Shown here: positions 9,352 to 19,111 of the stretch, one piece after another
Layout of the letters: the number at the start of each line of letters is the position of its first letter
Position numbering within the stretch: position 1 is the stretch's first letter
NCBI GenBank assembly: GCA_014058405.1
Contig: CP047423.1
Coordinates: forward strand, 3,208,501 to 3,272,500
From: Candidatus Nitrospira kreftii
Lineage (GTDB): Bacteria > Nitrospirota > Nitrospiria > Nitrospirales > Nitrospiraceae
Reading direction: 5' to 3'
DNA: 64,000 nt
Translations under genes and position numbers: made by a program
The notes under the pieces: generated by a model
Databases searched by the model: none
Told to the model about the DNA's origin: nothing
The model's input: only the letters and a program-made list of their open reading frames with translations

Positions 9352-10233
9352 CTATCGGAACCCGGCGCGCTTCTCACGGCGCTCAAGCAACGCCGCCAGA
9401 TGTGCGTGCATGTCGACCGAAGAGCACCGCACACGATCACCGTGACCGGCCAGTACCCATTCAAATCGATAATCGAGAAGTTTGCGTATGGAATCCATCA
9501 GCGTCCATTTTCTCCAAACCAGACGAGTGGGAGCTTCCAACGACCTTGAATGCGAGTCCCACCAAAGATGATCTCCCGTAAACAGAAAGCGCCCCCGATA
9601 GAGCAGCGCCATGCTCCCGGCTGTATGCCCAGGTACGGGAATGACTTGGAACTGTGATCCGATACGGACCATCCCCTCCCCCGCGATCACCCGTTCTGCA
9701 GACGGAGCGGCCTCCAGGTCTGCTTGATGGATGATCCGCTCGGAACCGAAATGTGCGGCATACTTGTCTGCATCGGCCACGTCATCTTTGTGGGTAAGAA
9801 AGATATGGGCGATACCCCCTCGCTGTTCGAAGACCTCAACCAGAGGCTTGATATACCGAGGAGAGTCGATCAGCCAATTCCCGTCCGGGTGATCGATAAA
9901 GAAACTATTTGCCCCAAACGACTTCTCTGAGTTGAAGCCACAATAACTGACTCCATCCTCAAGATGAACCGGGAAACTTTCCCGCGCCGCCTGCAGCCGT
10001 GACTTGTCGTTCTGTTCCGTTCCAATCGAGCCGACTGGGCAGGCCAGTAACGCCTGGTAGGCCTGATGGATCTGGGCCATATCACCAGGTTGGTTGATGA
10101 CGGCGGAATAGCATCCAATCTCCTCGAAGCTCAACGGCGCTAACTGCCGACAGGTGTCGCAATTGATACAGGTTGCATCCACATAAAAGTTTCCTGGCAC
10201 GTTGGAATCAAGTCGCTTACCCGGATCGGCCAT
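9352..10233 (-). CDS. Ferredoxin fused to metallo-beta-lactamase fold
   Basis: About 293 residues from the ATG at 10233. The N-terminal part is a ferredoxin-like domain with C22, C25, C28 and a distant C65-Pro, ready for one 4Fe-4S cluster. The C-terminal part is a metallo-beta-lactamase fold with PVPGHTAGS, TGDHLWW and AGHGDR segments. The usual HxHxDH metal motif is replaced by THKDDVADAD, so the metal site is changed. The start overlaps the glycosylase stop as TGATG, which decides it over a longer open frame back to 10314. It may be an electron-linked hydrolase or oxidoreductase; the substrate is unknown. Confidence 0.82.
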   Translation of the reverse strand: MADPGKRLDSNVPGNFYVDATCINCDTCRQLAPLSFEEIGCYSAVINQPGDMAQIHQAYQALLACPVGSIGTEQNDKSRLQAARESFPVHLEDGVSYCGFNSEKSFGANSFFIDHPDGNWLIDSPRYIKPLVEVFEQRGGIAHIFLTHKDDVADADKYAAHFGSERIIHQADLEAAPSAERVIAGEGMVRIGSQFQVIPVPGHTAGSMALLYRGRFLFTGDHLWWDSHSRSLEAPTRLVWRKWTLMDSIRKLLDYRFEWVLAGHGDRVRCSSVDMHAHLAALLERREKRAGFR

Positions 10234-10874
10234 CAGAACACCTTCATCGCTCGCTTCTTCCGATCCGCCGCCCGCCACAAATACCACGCGGCAGCCGTGC
10301 GAAACGGTCTCCATCGCTCGCCGTACTGAGACACCAGTCGCGGCGTTGGCATCGTCGCCATTCGATACCCGATACGAAATCCATTACGCACCCCGAAGTC
10401 ATGGACAGGGAGCACATCGGGCCTGCCCAACTGAAAGATCAGCAGCATCTCAACCGTCCACCGACCAATTCCACGCACTTCGATCAGCCGCTCGATAATT
10501 GCTTCATCGTCGAGCTGTTTCATCCATCGGCTTGTCGGCACCGTACCATCGAGTGTCTTCATCGCTAAATCCCGAAGTGCCATGATCTTCGGTCGTGAGA
10601 ATCCAGCCTCCCTGATCGCGCTCACATTCATGGCCAGGAGTTCCTCCGGATGAGGAAATCGTCGCCCTGGTGACAAGGCCATAAATCGCTTGAGGATACT
10701 CTCAGCAGCTTTGTCATGGAGCTGTTGGTAGGCGATGGCGCGGGCGAGTGATTCGAATGGCGATCGACGCACTTTCGGCTTCAACGTAAAAGCGCCAATC
10801 TCCTCGATTAACCGCCGCATGACCGGATCCACCTTGGCTAGATGGTCCGTTGGCTCAGAGCTTACGCAGAACAT
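10233..10874 (-). CDS. DNA-3-methyladenine glycosylase II (HhH-GPD)
   Basis: A 213-residue base-excision repair glycosylase of the HhH-GPD superfamily, AlkA type. The helix-hairpin-helix VRGIGRWTVEML (about 133-144) and the catalytic aspartate D159 in PVHDFGVRNGF are present. It should excise 3-methyladenine and similar alkylated bases. It is shorter than E. coli AlkA (about 280) because the N-terminal TBP-like domain is missing, as in many one-domain relatives. It is cotranscribed with an efflux system, nitroreductase and reductase; removing alkylated bases fits protection from reactive compounds handled by that operon. Confidence 0.9.
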   Translation of the reverse strand: MFCVSSEPTDHLAKVDPVMRRLIEEIGAFTLKPKVRRSPFESLARAIAYQQLHDKAAESILKRFMALSPGRRFPHPEELLAMNVSAIREAGFSRPKIMALRDLAMKTLDGTVPTSRWMKQLDDEAIIERLIEVRGIGRWTVEMLLIFQLGRPDVLPVHDFGVRNGFRIGYRMATMPTPRLVSQYGERWRPFRTAAAWYLWRAADRKKRAMKVF

Positions 10875-10911
10875 CGCGTCAGCAAGACCTAATCAGTTAT
10901 CCCGGATCGAT

Positions 10912-11643
10912 CTACATGACGATACCGCCCCCGACATGAATCGTCTGTCCCGTCAGCCACCGCGCTTCCTCACTGACGATGAACGCCACCACATCAGCAA
11001 TGTCTTTGGGAACTCCGAGCCGCTTCATCGGCGACAATTGAATGCCAGTCTTTCGATACTCCTCCGTCATCATCCCTGTTTCAGTAAACCCCGGTGAGAC
11101 GCAATTGACCGTAACACCTTTGGGGGCCAGTTCCTGCGCCAATCCCTTGGTGTATTGTTCAAGCGCTGCCTTGCTGCCGAGATAGGCAGTGGCCCCTGAG
11201 AAGTTCAGCTGCGTTCCTCCGGTTGAGATATTCACGATGCGTCCACCGTCTTTCAGTGCCTTTGCCGCTTCCTGCATGGCAAAGTATGGTCCTTTGGCAT
11301 TCAAGGCAATCACTCCATCGAAGTCTTCTTCCGTGGTTTCCTCAAGCGGTTTGGGCATGAACTTGCCCGCGTTGTTGATGAGAATATCTAGTCGGTTGAA
11401 TTGTTTTATGGTGTCAGCTACGAGACGACGCGCATCCCCCACTCGACTCATGTCGGCTTGAACCGCTAATGCCTTACCGCCTTTCGCCTGGATTCCCACA
11501 ACCACCTGTTGAGCTTTGTCAGAGCTTTTCGAATAGTTCACCACCACGATGGCGCCTTCCTCCGCGATTCGTTCGGCAATGGCTCGACCGATTCCACTCG
11601 AAGCTCCGGTCACAATCGCCACTTTACCGCTCAACGACCTCAT
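10912..11643 (-). CDS. SDR family oxidoreductase
   Basis: A 243-residue classical short-chain dehydrogenase/reductase. The dinucleotide motif TGASSGIG (12-19), NNAG (90-93), catalytic S140, Y154 and K158 are all present. The NYSKSSDKA segment after strand 2 suggests NADP(H). Annotated relatives are often called 3-oxoacyl-ACP reductase, but such names are weak for SDR enzymes. Here it lies between nitroreductase and glycosylase genes in a tight run, so reduction of a reactive carbonyl compound is more likely than fatty acid synthesis; that is inference. Confidence 0.88.
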   Translation of the reverse strand: MRSLSGKVAIVTGASSGIGRAIAERIAEEGAIVVVNYSKSSDKAQQVVVGIQAKGGKALAVQADMSRVGDARRLVADTIKQFNRLDILINNAGKFMPKPLEETTEEDFDGVIALNAKGPYFAMQEAAKALKDGGRIVNISTGGTQLNFSGATAYLGSKAALEQYTKGLAQELAPKGVTVNCVSPGFTETGMMTEEYRKTGIQLSPMKRLGVPKDIADVVAFIVSEEARWLTGQTIHVGGGIVM

Positions 11644-11676
11644 TGGTTCAACTCCTCTTCTTCAACCATCACCAGG

Positions 11677-12270
11677 CTATGGAATTCGGGTTCCCCACTG
11701 CCCCCTAAATGTCCATTCTCTGATCGGCCGACGACTCCTTGGCCGTAACTCCCGCTCCCGCAGCCGGTCTGGAAGAATATCCGGATTGCCAGGATAACCG
11801 ATCGCGATCATCGCCACCGGGTCATAGTCTGATGGGATGAGGAGATTGGCCCGCGCTTTCTCTACATCAAAACCCGCCATCTGATGGGCGACCAATCCGC
11901 CCGCCGTCGCTTGTAGGACGAGATTCTCCGTCGCCAATCCCGTATCGTGCAACGCGTGTCGATTCGGCTTACCGTCGTCCTCGAAATTCATGCTGGCAAC
12001 CGACAGGATCAGCACCGGCGCTCGGACCGCCCATTTTTGATTTCCTTCGGCCAGACAATCGAACAGTCGGTTCCACTCTGTTTCGTAGTCTTTTGTCGCC
12101 ACAATAAAACGCCAGGGTTGCTCGTTACTCGATGACGGCGCCCAGCGGGCTGCCTCAAAAAGCATCCGCAGTGAATCGGCCTCCACCAGCCGTTCGTCAA
12201 ACGCGCGAGGGCTCCATCGACGAGCGAGCAAGTCATGGATCGGAAATTCTGTCTGAGCCGGCTTTTCCAT
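11677..12270 (-). CDS. Nitroreductase family protein
   Basis: A 197-residue FMN-dependent nitroreductase. The N-terminal [14 protein letters not shown] and [13 protein letters not shown] segments are the flavin-binding signature, and the C-terminal AIGYPG segment is typical. It should reduce nitro groups, quinones or enones with NAD(P)H. I start it at the ATG at 12270, five bases after the stop of the outer-membrane channel gene; the open frame reaches back to 12321 but would overlap that gene by 46 bases. Position within the efflux operon suggests it changes compounds that the pump also handles. Confidence 0.88.
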   Translation of the reverse strand: MEKPAQTEFPIHDLLARRWSPRAFDERLVEADSLRMLFEAARWAPSSSNEQPWRFIVATKDYETEWNRLFDCLAEGNQKWAVRAPVLILSVASMNFEDDGKPNRHALHDTGLATENLVLQATAGGLVAHQMAGFDVEKARANLLIPSDYDPVAMIAIGYPGNPDILPDRLRERELRPRSRRPIREWTFRGQWGTRIP

Positions 12271-12275
12271 GGTCC

Positions 12276-13709
12276 TTACCCTTTCTTGCTGACTTCGGCT
12301 GATTGCATATCCGGTGACCATCCACCTCCCAATGCTTTGTAGAGTTGAACGACCGACGCCAGCTGGAGCCGCCGTGTACTGGCCAACGCCAGCTCCGCGT
12401 CGAACAGACTGCGTCGTGCCACCAGGACATCAAGATAGTTGGCCAGGCCTCCCTTATAGCGAAGCTCTGCCAGTTTCAGCGCCGATTGCAGCGCTGTGAC
12501 CTGTTGCTGCTGAGAGTCGCTCTGGAGGCGCGCCGTCCGAACGGCGATAAGCGCATCCTCAACTTCGCGAAACGCCGTCAACACCGATTGCTGGTACTGC
12601 GCCAACGCTTGTTTGCTCTGAGCTTCCACCGCTTCTTGTTGAAAGCCCAGGATTTGGGCGTTCAACAGCGGCGCGGCGAGGCCGGCACCGAACACGCCGA
12701 AGGAGGATGATTCGGTGAAGATCAAGGACAATTCGGGATGAGCCAGGCCGGCCAACCCGGTCAATGTGATCCTGGGGAATCGTTCGGCCTTGGCGGCTCC
12801 GATACGGGCGGTGACCGCCGCTAACTGTTGCTCCGCGACCAGCAGATCAGGCCGTCGCTGCAACAGCTCAGAGGGCAAACCGGCGGGGACATCGGGAGCA
12901 ATGATCTGCTTGTCCAAGGAACGCCCTCGCGCAACAGCAAAAGGCTTGCGACCCAGCAAGATGCTCAAGTGATTCTCGGCTTGTACCATCTGCCGATGGA
13001 GTTCCGCCGTGCGCGCGGCGGCATTGGCACGTTCCGCTTCAAATTGATCAGCATCCAGCTTCGACGTCATCCCTTGGCGCAACCGCGCTTGAGCAATTCG
13101 GACCGATTCTTCCCACGACTGGAGCGTGCGTTCCGCGATGTCGAGTTGAAGATCGAATTGGAGAAGATTGAAATAGGCTTCAGCCACTGCGCTGACCAAC
13201 TGAATCGTCACGGCACGTCGGTTTTCTTCCCTGGACAACAGATCGGCGCGTGCCGCTTCACTGGTTCGTCGGACGCGTCCCCACAGATCCACCTCCCATG
13301 ATAGGTTGCCTAACGCGTAATAATTGAACGGACTGGCAAAGCCGGGAAACAAGAACACCGCGCTGCGGCCGGCCGGTGCGTTCACGGCCGCCGTGATCTG
13401 CGGCAAATAGTCGGTTTGGGCGATCAGGGCCCTGGCTCGAAATTCATCGACGGTCGCGACGGCGCGCTGCAGATCCTTATTTTCCTCGAGGGCCAAGCGA
13501 ATGAACTGCTGCAGCTGCTCATCGCGCAGCAGCTCCCACCAGGGCAGGTTGGCCAACGACGGCATATCCGACGAGCCCTCCGCCATCCGGAAGCGATCCT
13601 CCGTGTCTGTCTGGGGCCTTTTGTAGTCCGGTCCCATGGCGCAAGAGGTCAAAACGGCGCTGAGCACCAGCAGTGATACGCAACGAACGATCGAGAAAGG
13701 AAGCATCAA
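12276..13709 (-). CDS. Outer membrane efflux channel (NodT/OprM type)
   Basis: A 477-residue TolC-like lipoprotein. The signal ends in a lipobox LTSC with Cys about position 23, followed by the typical MGPDYKRP start of the mature channel. Two repeats of the outer-membrane efflux domain follow, with the LPSELLQRRPDLLVAEQQL segment that marks the second repeat in this family. It forms the outer-membrane and periplasmic duct of the tripartite pump encoded just upstream by 13723-16956 and 16953-18221. Thirteen bases separate it from the pump gene. Confidence 0.93.
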   Translation of the reverse strand: MMLPFSIVRCVSLLVLSAVLTSCAMGPDYKRPQTDTEDRFRMAEGSSDMPSLANLPWWELLRDEQLQQFIRLALEENKDLQRAVATVDEFRARALIAQTDYLPQITAAVNAPAGRSAVFLFPGFASPFNYYALGNLSWEVDLWGRVRRTSEAARADLLSREENRRAVTIQLVSAVAEAYFNLLQFDLQLDIAERTLQSWEESVRIAQARLRQGMTSKLDADQFEAERANAAARTAELHRQMVQAENHLSILLGRKPFAVARGRSLDKQIIAPDVPAGLPSELLQRRPDLLVAEQQLAAVTARIGAAKAERFPRITLTGLAGLAHPELSLIFTESSSFGVFGAGLAAPLLNAQILGFQQEAVEAQSKQALAQYQQSVLTAFREVEDALIAVRTARLQSDSQQQQVTALQSALKLAELRYKGGLANYLDVLVARRSLFDAELALASTRRLQLASVVQLYKALGGGWSPDMQSAEVSKKG

Positions 13710-13722
13710 TGCTCTCCGTCCG

Positions 13723-16700
13723 TTAAGGTCCCAGCGTACTCTTGCGAACCGCTTCAGGCGACGCTTCTGGAAATTCAGGTCGTTCCTTTACCGGAGCCCA
13801 TCGCTCGCTGACCTTCCGCAGCGTGACGAAGAATAGCGGCACAAAAAAGATCGCAAGGAATGTAGCCGTCAGCATCCCACCTAATACACCGGTCCCGATG
13901 GATTGACGGCTGGCTGCCCCCGCTCCGCTGGCGATCGCCAGGGGCAACACTCCGCCGATGAAAGCCATGGAGGTCATGATAATCGCACGAAACCGCAACC
14001 TCGCGGCTTCCCTTGCCGCCTGCCTGAGCGGCATGCCCTCATTTCTGCGGTGATTAGCGAATTCAACAATCAGGATGGCATTTTTGGCCGCCAATCCGAT
14101 CAGCGTCACCAAGCCGATTTGGAAATAAATATCATTGGTCATCCCACGCAACCAGACAGTGGACATGGCGCCGAAGACTCCGAAAGGCACCGCGAGGATG
14201 ACGGCAAGCGGCACGGTCCAACTTTCGAACTGCGCCGCGAGCACGAGAAAGACCATCAACAAGCCGAAGCCAAACGCCAGTCCGGACTGCCCGCCGACTT
14301 TCGCTTCCTGGTAAGAAATCCCGCTCCATTCGAGGGTATAGCCCTTGGGGACCAACACCTCCTGTGCCGTGCGTTCGAGCGCCTCCAGCGCCTGACCGGA
14401 GCTGTAGCCGGGAGCCGCAGCCCCCAACACCCAGGCCGTATTGAAGCCGTTGAAATGCGTCACCGGATCGGGGCCGCTCCTGAACTCGGTATCAACCACT
14501 GTGTCGAGAGGGATCATCATGCCCCCCAGGCCTGTGCCTCCGAGGCCCGGTGTGCCTCTGCCGTCGAGTGGCGTGGCGGCGGGATTCATCGAGCGCACAT
14601 AGACGTTCCCGATGTCGTCGGGGCTCGACCGGAACTCGGCTTCGGCCTCCGTCTGAACGCGATAGACTCGGCCGAACTTGAGAAAGTCGTTGATATAGAA
14701 ATTGCCGAAGTACGCTTGCATCGTGTCGAAGATCTCTGAAATCGGCACCCCTAACGCCTTCGCCCGCTCACGGTTGACATGGGCGAATAGCCTGGGCGCA
14801 GTGACGCGGAAATTGGAGCCGATCCCGGCGATTGCGGGATGTTCCTTGGCTTTCGCGACGAATTCCTGAGTCACCGCTGCTAACTTCCGGAAGTCTCCCC
14901 CGCTTGGATCCTGGACTTGTAGCGAGAATCCACCCGTCGCGCCGATCCCGCGGATCGGCGGGGCATTGAAGGCGAGAATCAAGGCTTCCGGAATTTTTGC
15001 GAACTCTCCATAAGCCGCACCGACCAAGGCCTGCACATGCTCACCCGGCTTGCGCTCGTCCCAATGGTGCAAGGGGACGAACATGGTGGCGGAATTGGGA
15101 CCTCTTGTATTGAAGACGAAGTTCATGCCGGACATCGCGTCGGTCGAGTGAACGGCCGGGACCGAGAGGAAATATCGTTCAATCTTCTTGAGGACCTCAT
15201 CGGTCCGTTGCTTAGAGGCGCCGTCAGGCAGCTGCACGATCGTGATGAAATAACCTTGGTCCTCTTCCGGCAAAAAGGCGGGAGGAATCACGCGGAAGAG
15301 CCCCACTGCCACCACCACGATCATCGCAAACACCGAGAAGGATAAGGCTCGCCATTCGATCACGACATCCACGGCTCTGGAATAGCGATCTCGTGTCCAG
15401 TCAAAAAACCTGTTGAACAGCGCGAAAAATCCCGTCTCGTGATGTTCGCCGCCCGGCTTCAACACCAGCGCCGACAACGCGGGGCTAAGCGTCAGCGCAA
15501 CCATGCCGGAGATCGTCACGGCCATGGCAATCGTGATGGCAAACTGTTTATAGAGTTCGCCGATGATCCCGCCTAGAAATGCGACTGGCACGAACACCGC
15601 CACCAATACGAGGACGATCGCGATCACCGGTCGTGTGACTTCCGCCATGGCTCTCCTGGCGGCTTCCCTGGGCGGCACCATTTCTTCCCTCATGTGCCGT
15701 TCGACATTCTCGACGACCACAATGGCATCATCCACCACGACACCGATGGCCAACACCATGCCGAATAGCGTCAGCGTATTGATCGAAAACCCCAGCGCCT
15801 CCATGCCAGCAAACGTGCCGATCAGGGAGACCGGAACGGCTACGGCGGGAATCAAGGTTGCGCGCCAACTCTGCAGGAACAGATAGACGACGAGGATGAC
15901 CAGGGTCATTGCCTCGGCCAGTGTCTTGAGCACTTCCTTGATCGAGACCTCGATGAACTTGGTCGTGTCATAAGGAATGTCGTACATCAGCCCTGGAGGA
16001 AACGACTTGGCGAGTTCCTGCATTTCAGCACGAATGTGTTTGGCTGTGTCGAGCGCGTTGGCGCCGGGGGCCAGGAAGGTGATCAGGAACACGTTCGGTT
16101 TCCCGTTCCATCGCCCTTGCATCACATAGGATTGGGCTCCCAGTTCGATTCGCGCAACATCCTTCAAACGGATCATCGATCCATCCGGCATGGCCCGAAC
16201 GATGAGATTTTCGAAATCGCTCACTTCCGTCAATCGACCCTGCGCCATGATTGGAATCGTGAGCTCCGTCCCCATCGGGGCCGGTTCTCGCCCCACTTGT
16301 CCGGCCGGAAAATCCCGATTTTGTTCCCGGACCACACTGACGATGTCGGTAGGTGTCAGCCCAAGCTGGGCCATCCGCTCCGGGTTCAGGATCAGCCGCA
16401 TCGAATAATTCTGCTGTCCGAAAACAACGGCCTGTCCGACCCCTCGAATCCGCTTGAGCGGGTCGAGAACACGCAAGAGCGCATAATTCGAGATAAAGAC
16501 CGAGTCTTGAGTCGGATCAGTCGAACTCAGCGCGACGACCACCAGGAGGTCTGGAGAAAACTTCAAGACGCTGATTCCCTGCCGGACGACTTCGGGTGGG
16601 AGCTGGGGTTCCGCAAGCTTTACGCGGTTCTGCGTCTGCACCTGCGCGATATCCACGTTGGTGCCGATTTCGAACGTGAGTCTGATGCTGACGTGGCCGT

Positions 16701-16956
16701 CGTTGGTGCTGGTCGAGTCGTAATAGAGGAGATTGTCGATGCCCGGTAGCTGGACTTCAATCGTCCGGGCCACCGAATCCGCCACGACTTCCGCACTGGC
16801 TCCGGGGTAGTCGGCTTCGATCTGGACGACAGGCGGGCTGATATCCGGAAACTGAGCGATGGGCAAGGTGGCGAGCGCCGCTAGTCCGATGACGACGATG
16901 ACAATGGAGAGGACCGACGCAAAGATCGGTCGCTCGATGAAAAAGCGTGAACTCAC
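13723..16956 (-). CDS. RND efflux pump, HAE1 family (AcrB type)
   Basis: A 1077-residue inner-membrane drug/proton antiporter with the usual twelve membrane helices and two large periplasmic loops. The N-terminus MSSRFFIERPIFASVLSIV is typical of hydrophobe/amphiphile pumps. The proton-relay aspartate pair is present in helix 4 (VVVDDAIVVVENVER). It should drive export of hydrophobic or amphiphilic compounds through the channel at 12276-13709. It overlaps the adaptor gene by four bases (ATGA), so the two are translationally coupled. Substrate cannot be inferred from the sequence. Confidence 0.95.
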   Translation of the reverse strand: MSSRFFIERPIFASVLSIVIVVIGLAALATLPIAQFPDISPPVVQIEADYPGASAEVVADSVARTIEVQLPGIDNLLYYDSTSTNDGHVSIRLTFEIGTNVDIAQVQTQNRVKLAEPQLPPEVVRQGISVLKFSPDLLVVVALSSTDPTQDSVFISNYALLRVLDPLKRIRGVGQAVVFGQQNYSMRLILNPERMAQLGLTPTDIVSVVREQNRDFPAGQVGREPAPMGTELTIPIMAQGRLTEVSDFENLIVRAMPDGSMIRLKDVARIELGAQSYVMQGRWNGKPNVFLITFLAPGANALDTAKHIRAEMQELAKSFPPGLMYDIPYDTTKFIEVSIKEVLKTLAEAMTLVILVVYLFLQSWRATLIPAVAVPVSLIGTFAGMEALGFSINTLTLFGMVLAIGVVVDDAIVVVENVERHMREEMVPPREAARRAMAEVTRPVIAIVLVLVAVFVPVAFLGGIIGELYKQFAITIAMAVTISGMVALTLSPALSALVLKPGGEHHETGFFALFNRFFDWTRDRYSRAVDVVIEWRALSFSVFAMIVVVAVGLFRVIPPAFLPEEDQGYFITIVQLPDGASKQRTDEVLKKIERYFLSVPAVHSTDAMSGMNFVFNTRGPNSATMFVPLHHWDERKPGEHVQALVGAAYGEFAKIPEALILAFNAPPIRGIGATGGFSLQVQDPSGGDFRKLAAVTQEFVAKAKEHPAIAGIGSNFRVTAPRLFAHVNRERAKALGVPISEIFDTMQAYFGNFYINDFLKFGRVYRVQTEAEAEFRSSPDDIGNVYVRSMNPAATPLDGRGTPGLGGTGLGGMMIPLDTVVDTEFRSGPDPVTHFNGFNTAWVLGAAAPGYSSGQALEALERTAQEVLVPKGYTLEWSGISYQEAKVGGQSGLAFGFGLLMVFLVLAAQFESWTVPLAVILAVPFGVFGAMSTVWLRGMTNDIYFQIGLVTLIGLAAKNAILIVEFANHRRNEGMPLRQAAREAARLRFRAIIMTSMAFIGGVLPLAIASGAGAASRQSIGTGVLGGMLTATFLAIFFVPLFFVTLRKVSERWAPVKERPEFPEASPEAVRKSTLGP

Positions 16957-18221
16957 TGTGGATCCTTCGAAGCCCCGGGGTTGGCTTCCACCTCATGGTC
17001 AACCGCGCCGACGGAAGTCTTGTTGTCCGGCTTTCCATTGCCCGTGGATTCGGCAGCCGGAATCGGTTTGACGGGAGCTCCGGGCACCACCATGTGAAAG
17101 CCGCTGATGATCACCCGCTCGCCTGACCGCACACCCGACTCGATGATCCATTCCTGGTCGTGCCAGCTGCTCGCCTTGATCGGACGAATTTCCACCTTGT
17201 CCCCTTCACCCACGACGAATACGATCTGCCCTTGGGGCCCTTGATGGACCGCTCGCTGCGGCACCAACAGAGCATGGTCTTTCATCGTTCCCGTAAAGCG
17301 CACCCTGACAAATTGTCCGGGCAGCAACACTCCATCGGGATTGGCAACGACGAATCGGGCTCGCCTCGATCCTGTTTCGGTCCGCAGGCCGACGTCGGTG
17401 AAGTCGAGGAAACCTTCGCGATTGTACGTGCTGCCGTCGGCAAAGATGATGGTGCCTTTCAACTGGGTGAGGCCGGGATGTTGAAGGCCCACGGCGATGG
17501 TATCCTGTCGGCGTTTGAGCAGAAAACTTTCCGGTACGTTGACCACCACGTACATCGGGTCGATGCGATGTATGACGGTCAGCAAATCAGTTTGAGCCGA
17601 GACCAGACGGCCTTCGTAGTAACGACTCCGCTCGATGAGCCCCTTAATCGGAGCGATAATGGTCGTATTGTCGAAATCGAACTTGGCTTTGATCAAGTCG
17701 GCATGAGCCCTTTGCAGAGCAGCCTTCGCCGCAAGGTCTTCGGCGACGGCGTCGTCCACGTCTTTTTGACTGACCGCCTGTTCCGCAAGCAACGGTTTCA
17801 CCCGAGCCAGATCCTGTTTAGCCTGGACCAACCGCGCTTCCGCTTCCGCAATCCTGGCCTTCGCGCTCTTGTACGCCGCTTCAAACGGTACGGGATTTAT
17901 TTGGTAAAGCTCCTCGCCCTTTTTGATCTCTCGTCCTTCTGCAAACAGCACCGCTTTCAGAATCCCCGTGACCTGTGGGCGAATTTCAACCGGACGAGAC
18001 GCTTCCGCCTGCCCGATGAATTCCGGTTCATCCGGCACGCTCCGCGCCATCACCGTCACGACTTCCACCTGCGGAATTGGCGGCGGAGGAGAAGGAGCCG
18101 AGCCCACATCCTCTTTGCAACCAAGTTCCGCAGCTATTGCAGTTGATATAAGCAGCACCACGACATTTCTAAACAGATTGGTATACGAAAACCCCATTCG
18201 ATCCATCCTATTCTCTACCAC
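16953..18221 (-). CDS. RND efflux periplasmic adaptor
   Basis: A membrane-fusion protein of up to 422 residues (AcrA/MexA type), anchored as a lipoprotein at the Cys in AAELGC. It has a coiled-coil hairpin (AEARLVQAKQDLARVKPLL), lipoyl half motifs and a beta barrel. It bridges pump and channel. The longest frame starts with GTG at 18221; an ATG at 18197 with an AGGATGG site gives a more normal signal peptide and may be the true start. It is the first gene of the eight-gene minus-strand run. A degraded relative lies at 37654-37913, sharing the PDEPEFIGQAEAS and EIRPQVTG segments. Confidence 0.92.
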   Translation of the reverse strand: MVENRMDRMGFSYTNLFRNVVVLLISTAIAAELGCKEDVGSAPSPPPPIPQVEVVTVMARSVPDEPEFIGQAEASRPVEIRPQVTGILKAVLFAEGREIKKGEELYQINPVPFEAAYKSAKARIAEAEARLVQAKQDLARVKPLLAEQAVSQKDVDDAVAEDLAAKAALQRAHADLIKAKFDFDNTTIIAPIKGLIERSRYYEGRLVSAQTDLLTVIHRIDPMYVVVNVPESFLLKRRQDTIAVGLQHPGLTQLKGTIIFADGSTYNREGFLDFTDVGLRTETGSRRARFVVANPDGVLLPGQFVRVRFTGTMKDHALLVPQRAVHQGPQGQIVFVVGEGDKVEIRPIKASSWHDQEWIIESGVRSGERVIISGFHMVVPGAPVKPIPAAESTGNGKPDNKTSVGAVDHEVEANPGASKDPQ

Positions 18222-18358
18222 CCATCAACACCTGGTCGAAGCAAACGTATGATTGTACCGGCGCAAGCAATACGGGGGCAAGCCCAAGACGGACAGGACT
18301 TCTCAGCATTGTGCCGAAAATGATGAAGATCCACACGTCACATCTCCTCTTGCGTCAC

Positions 18359-18685
18359 TCACGAGGCAAACTTGTCATCATTCTCACTCGATGCATCGAA
18401 CCTGCCGACTGTGGTGATCTCTTCAACGACACACCTGGTCAAACAACCGGTCGCCCGCAGTTCAGCCCCCTGCCGCCACAAACTGGCCAACAGCGTCTTA
18501 CCAACGGCATCAATGAACGTCACACCGGTCAAGTCAATCACCTTCACCTTACAAGGTTTCTGGTCTTCAGACATCTTATGGCAATAAGCATTGAGCTCCT
18601 CTACCCACGGACCGGATAGTCGCCCCTCCAATATAAGGGACAGAGCCCCAGACTCTGCATCTTGCTGTTCGGTAATCTTCAACAT
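18359..18685 (-). CDS. STAS-like domain protein
   Basis: About 108 residues. The segment KPCKVKVIDLTGVTFIDAVGKTLLASLWRQG has the strand-turn-helix of STAS/anti-sigma-antagonist proteins, with the D-A (in place of the usual D-S) at the phosphorylatable position: FIDAVGK. Loss of that serine means it probably is not switched by serine phosphorylation. ATG at 18685 has AAGGATG upstream; the longer frame to 18799 would overlap the zinc-ribbon gene. The zinc ribbon at 18699 ends 13 bases before it, so the two may form an operon. Confidence 0.75.
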   Translation of the reverse strand: MLKITEQQDAESGALSLILEGRLSGPWVEELNAYCHKMSEDQKPCKVKVIDLTGVTFIDAVGKTLLASLWRQGAELRATGCLTRCVVEEITTVGRFDASSENDDKFAS

Positions 18686-18698
18686 GAAGAACTCATCC

Positions 18699-18953
18699 TT
18701 ACTGCTGTCTTTTATCGCTGGTTCGACCCAGATCTCCTCCAACCTGCAATCGACGATTCTGCAAGATAACCGGATCAATGACTTCACCGCATTGCACACA
18801 CCGTCGAAGCGGAACCTCTGTCGGACTCGTACCGAACAAGGAACCGAAGCTCTGTTCCATGACCATAAGCCCCTGGCATCTGGAACAGTTTCTGGAACCG
18901 GCGAGATATTCCCACCCGATGTTATTTCTTTGAGGCACTCTTGCCGTTGCCAT
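18699..18953 (-). CDS. Small two-CxxC zinc-ribbon protein
   Basis: An 84-residue paralogue of 241-486. It has C23/C26 and C52/C55 in the same frame of conserved residues (CSRCQGLM, then RCVQCGEVIDPVI), with an N-terminal extension. A GAAGGTCC site precedes the ATG. It probably binds zinc. The STAS protein gene follows on the same strand after 13 bases. Function unknown; the two family members in one window suggest an expanded family in this genome. Confidence 0.78.
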   Translation of the reverse strand: MATARVPQRNNIGWEYLAGSRNCSRCQGLMVMEQSFGSLFGTSPTEVPLRRCVQCGEVIDPVILQNRRLQVGGDLGRTSDKRQQ

Positions 18954-19111
18954 GATGGACCTTCTTTCTTAAGGGTTCATCCACCTGACTTGGCAATTTT
19001 GGTTCCAGGATCCCTTGAAGAGACTGACCTATCCAAGTAGTTGGAATAAAGTGAAGATATGTCGTTGGAAGAGAGTGCTTGACCAAACGAATCTACATTG
19101 GCCTGCCGACC

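Noticed and set aside
13903-14739. Long plus-strand ORF of 278 residues
   Set aside because: It is a shadow of the RND pump gene on the opposite strand; composition is that of an antisense frame.
17160-18146. 328-residue plus-strand ORF
   Set aside because: It lies fully antisense to the RND adaptor gene and has no domain.
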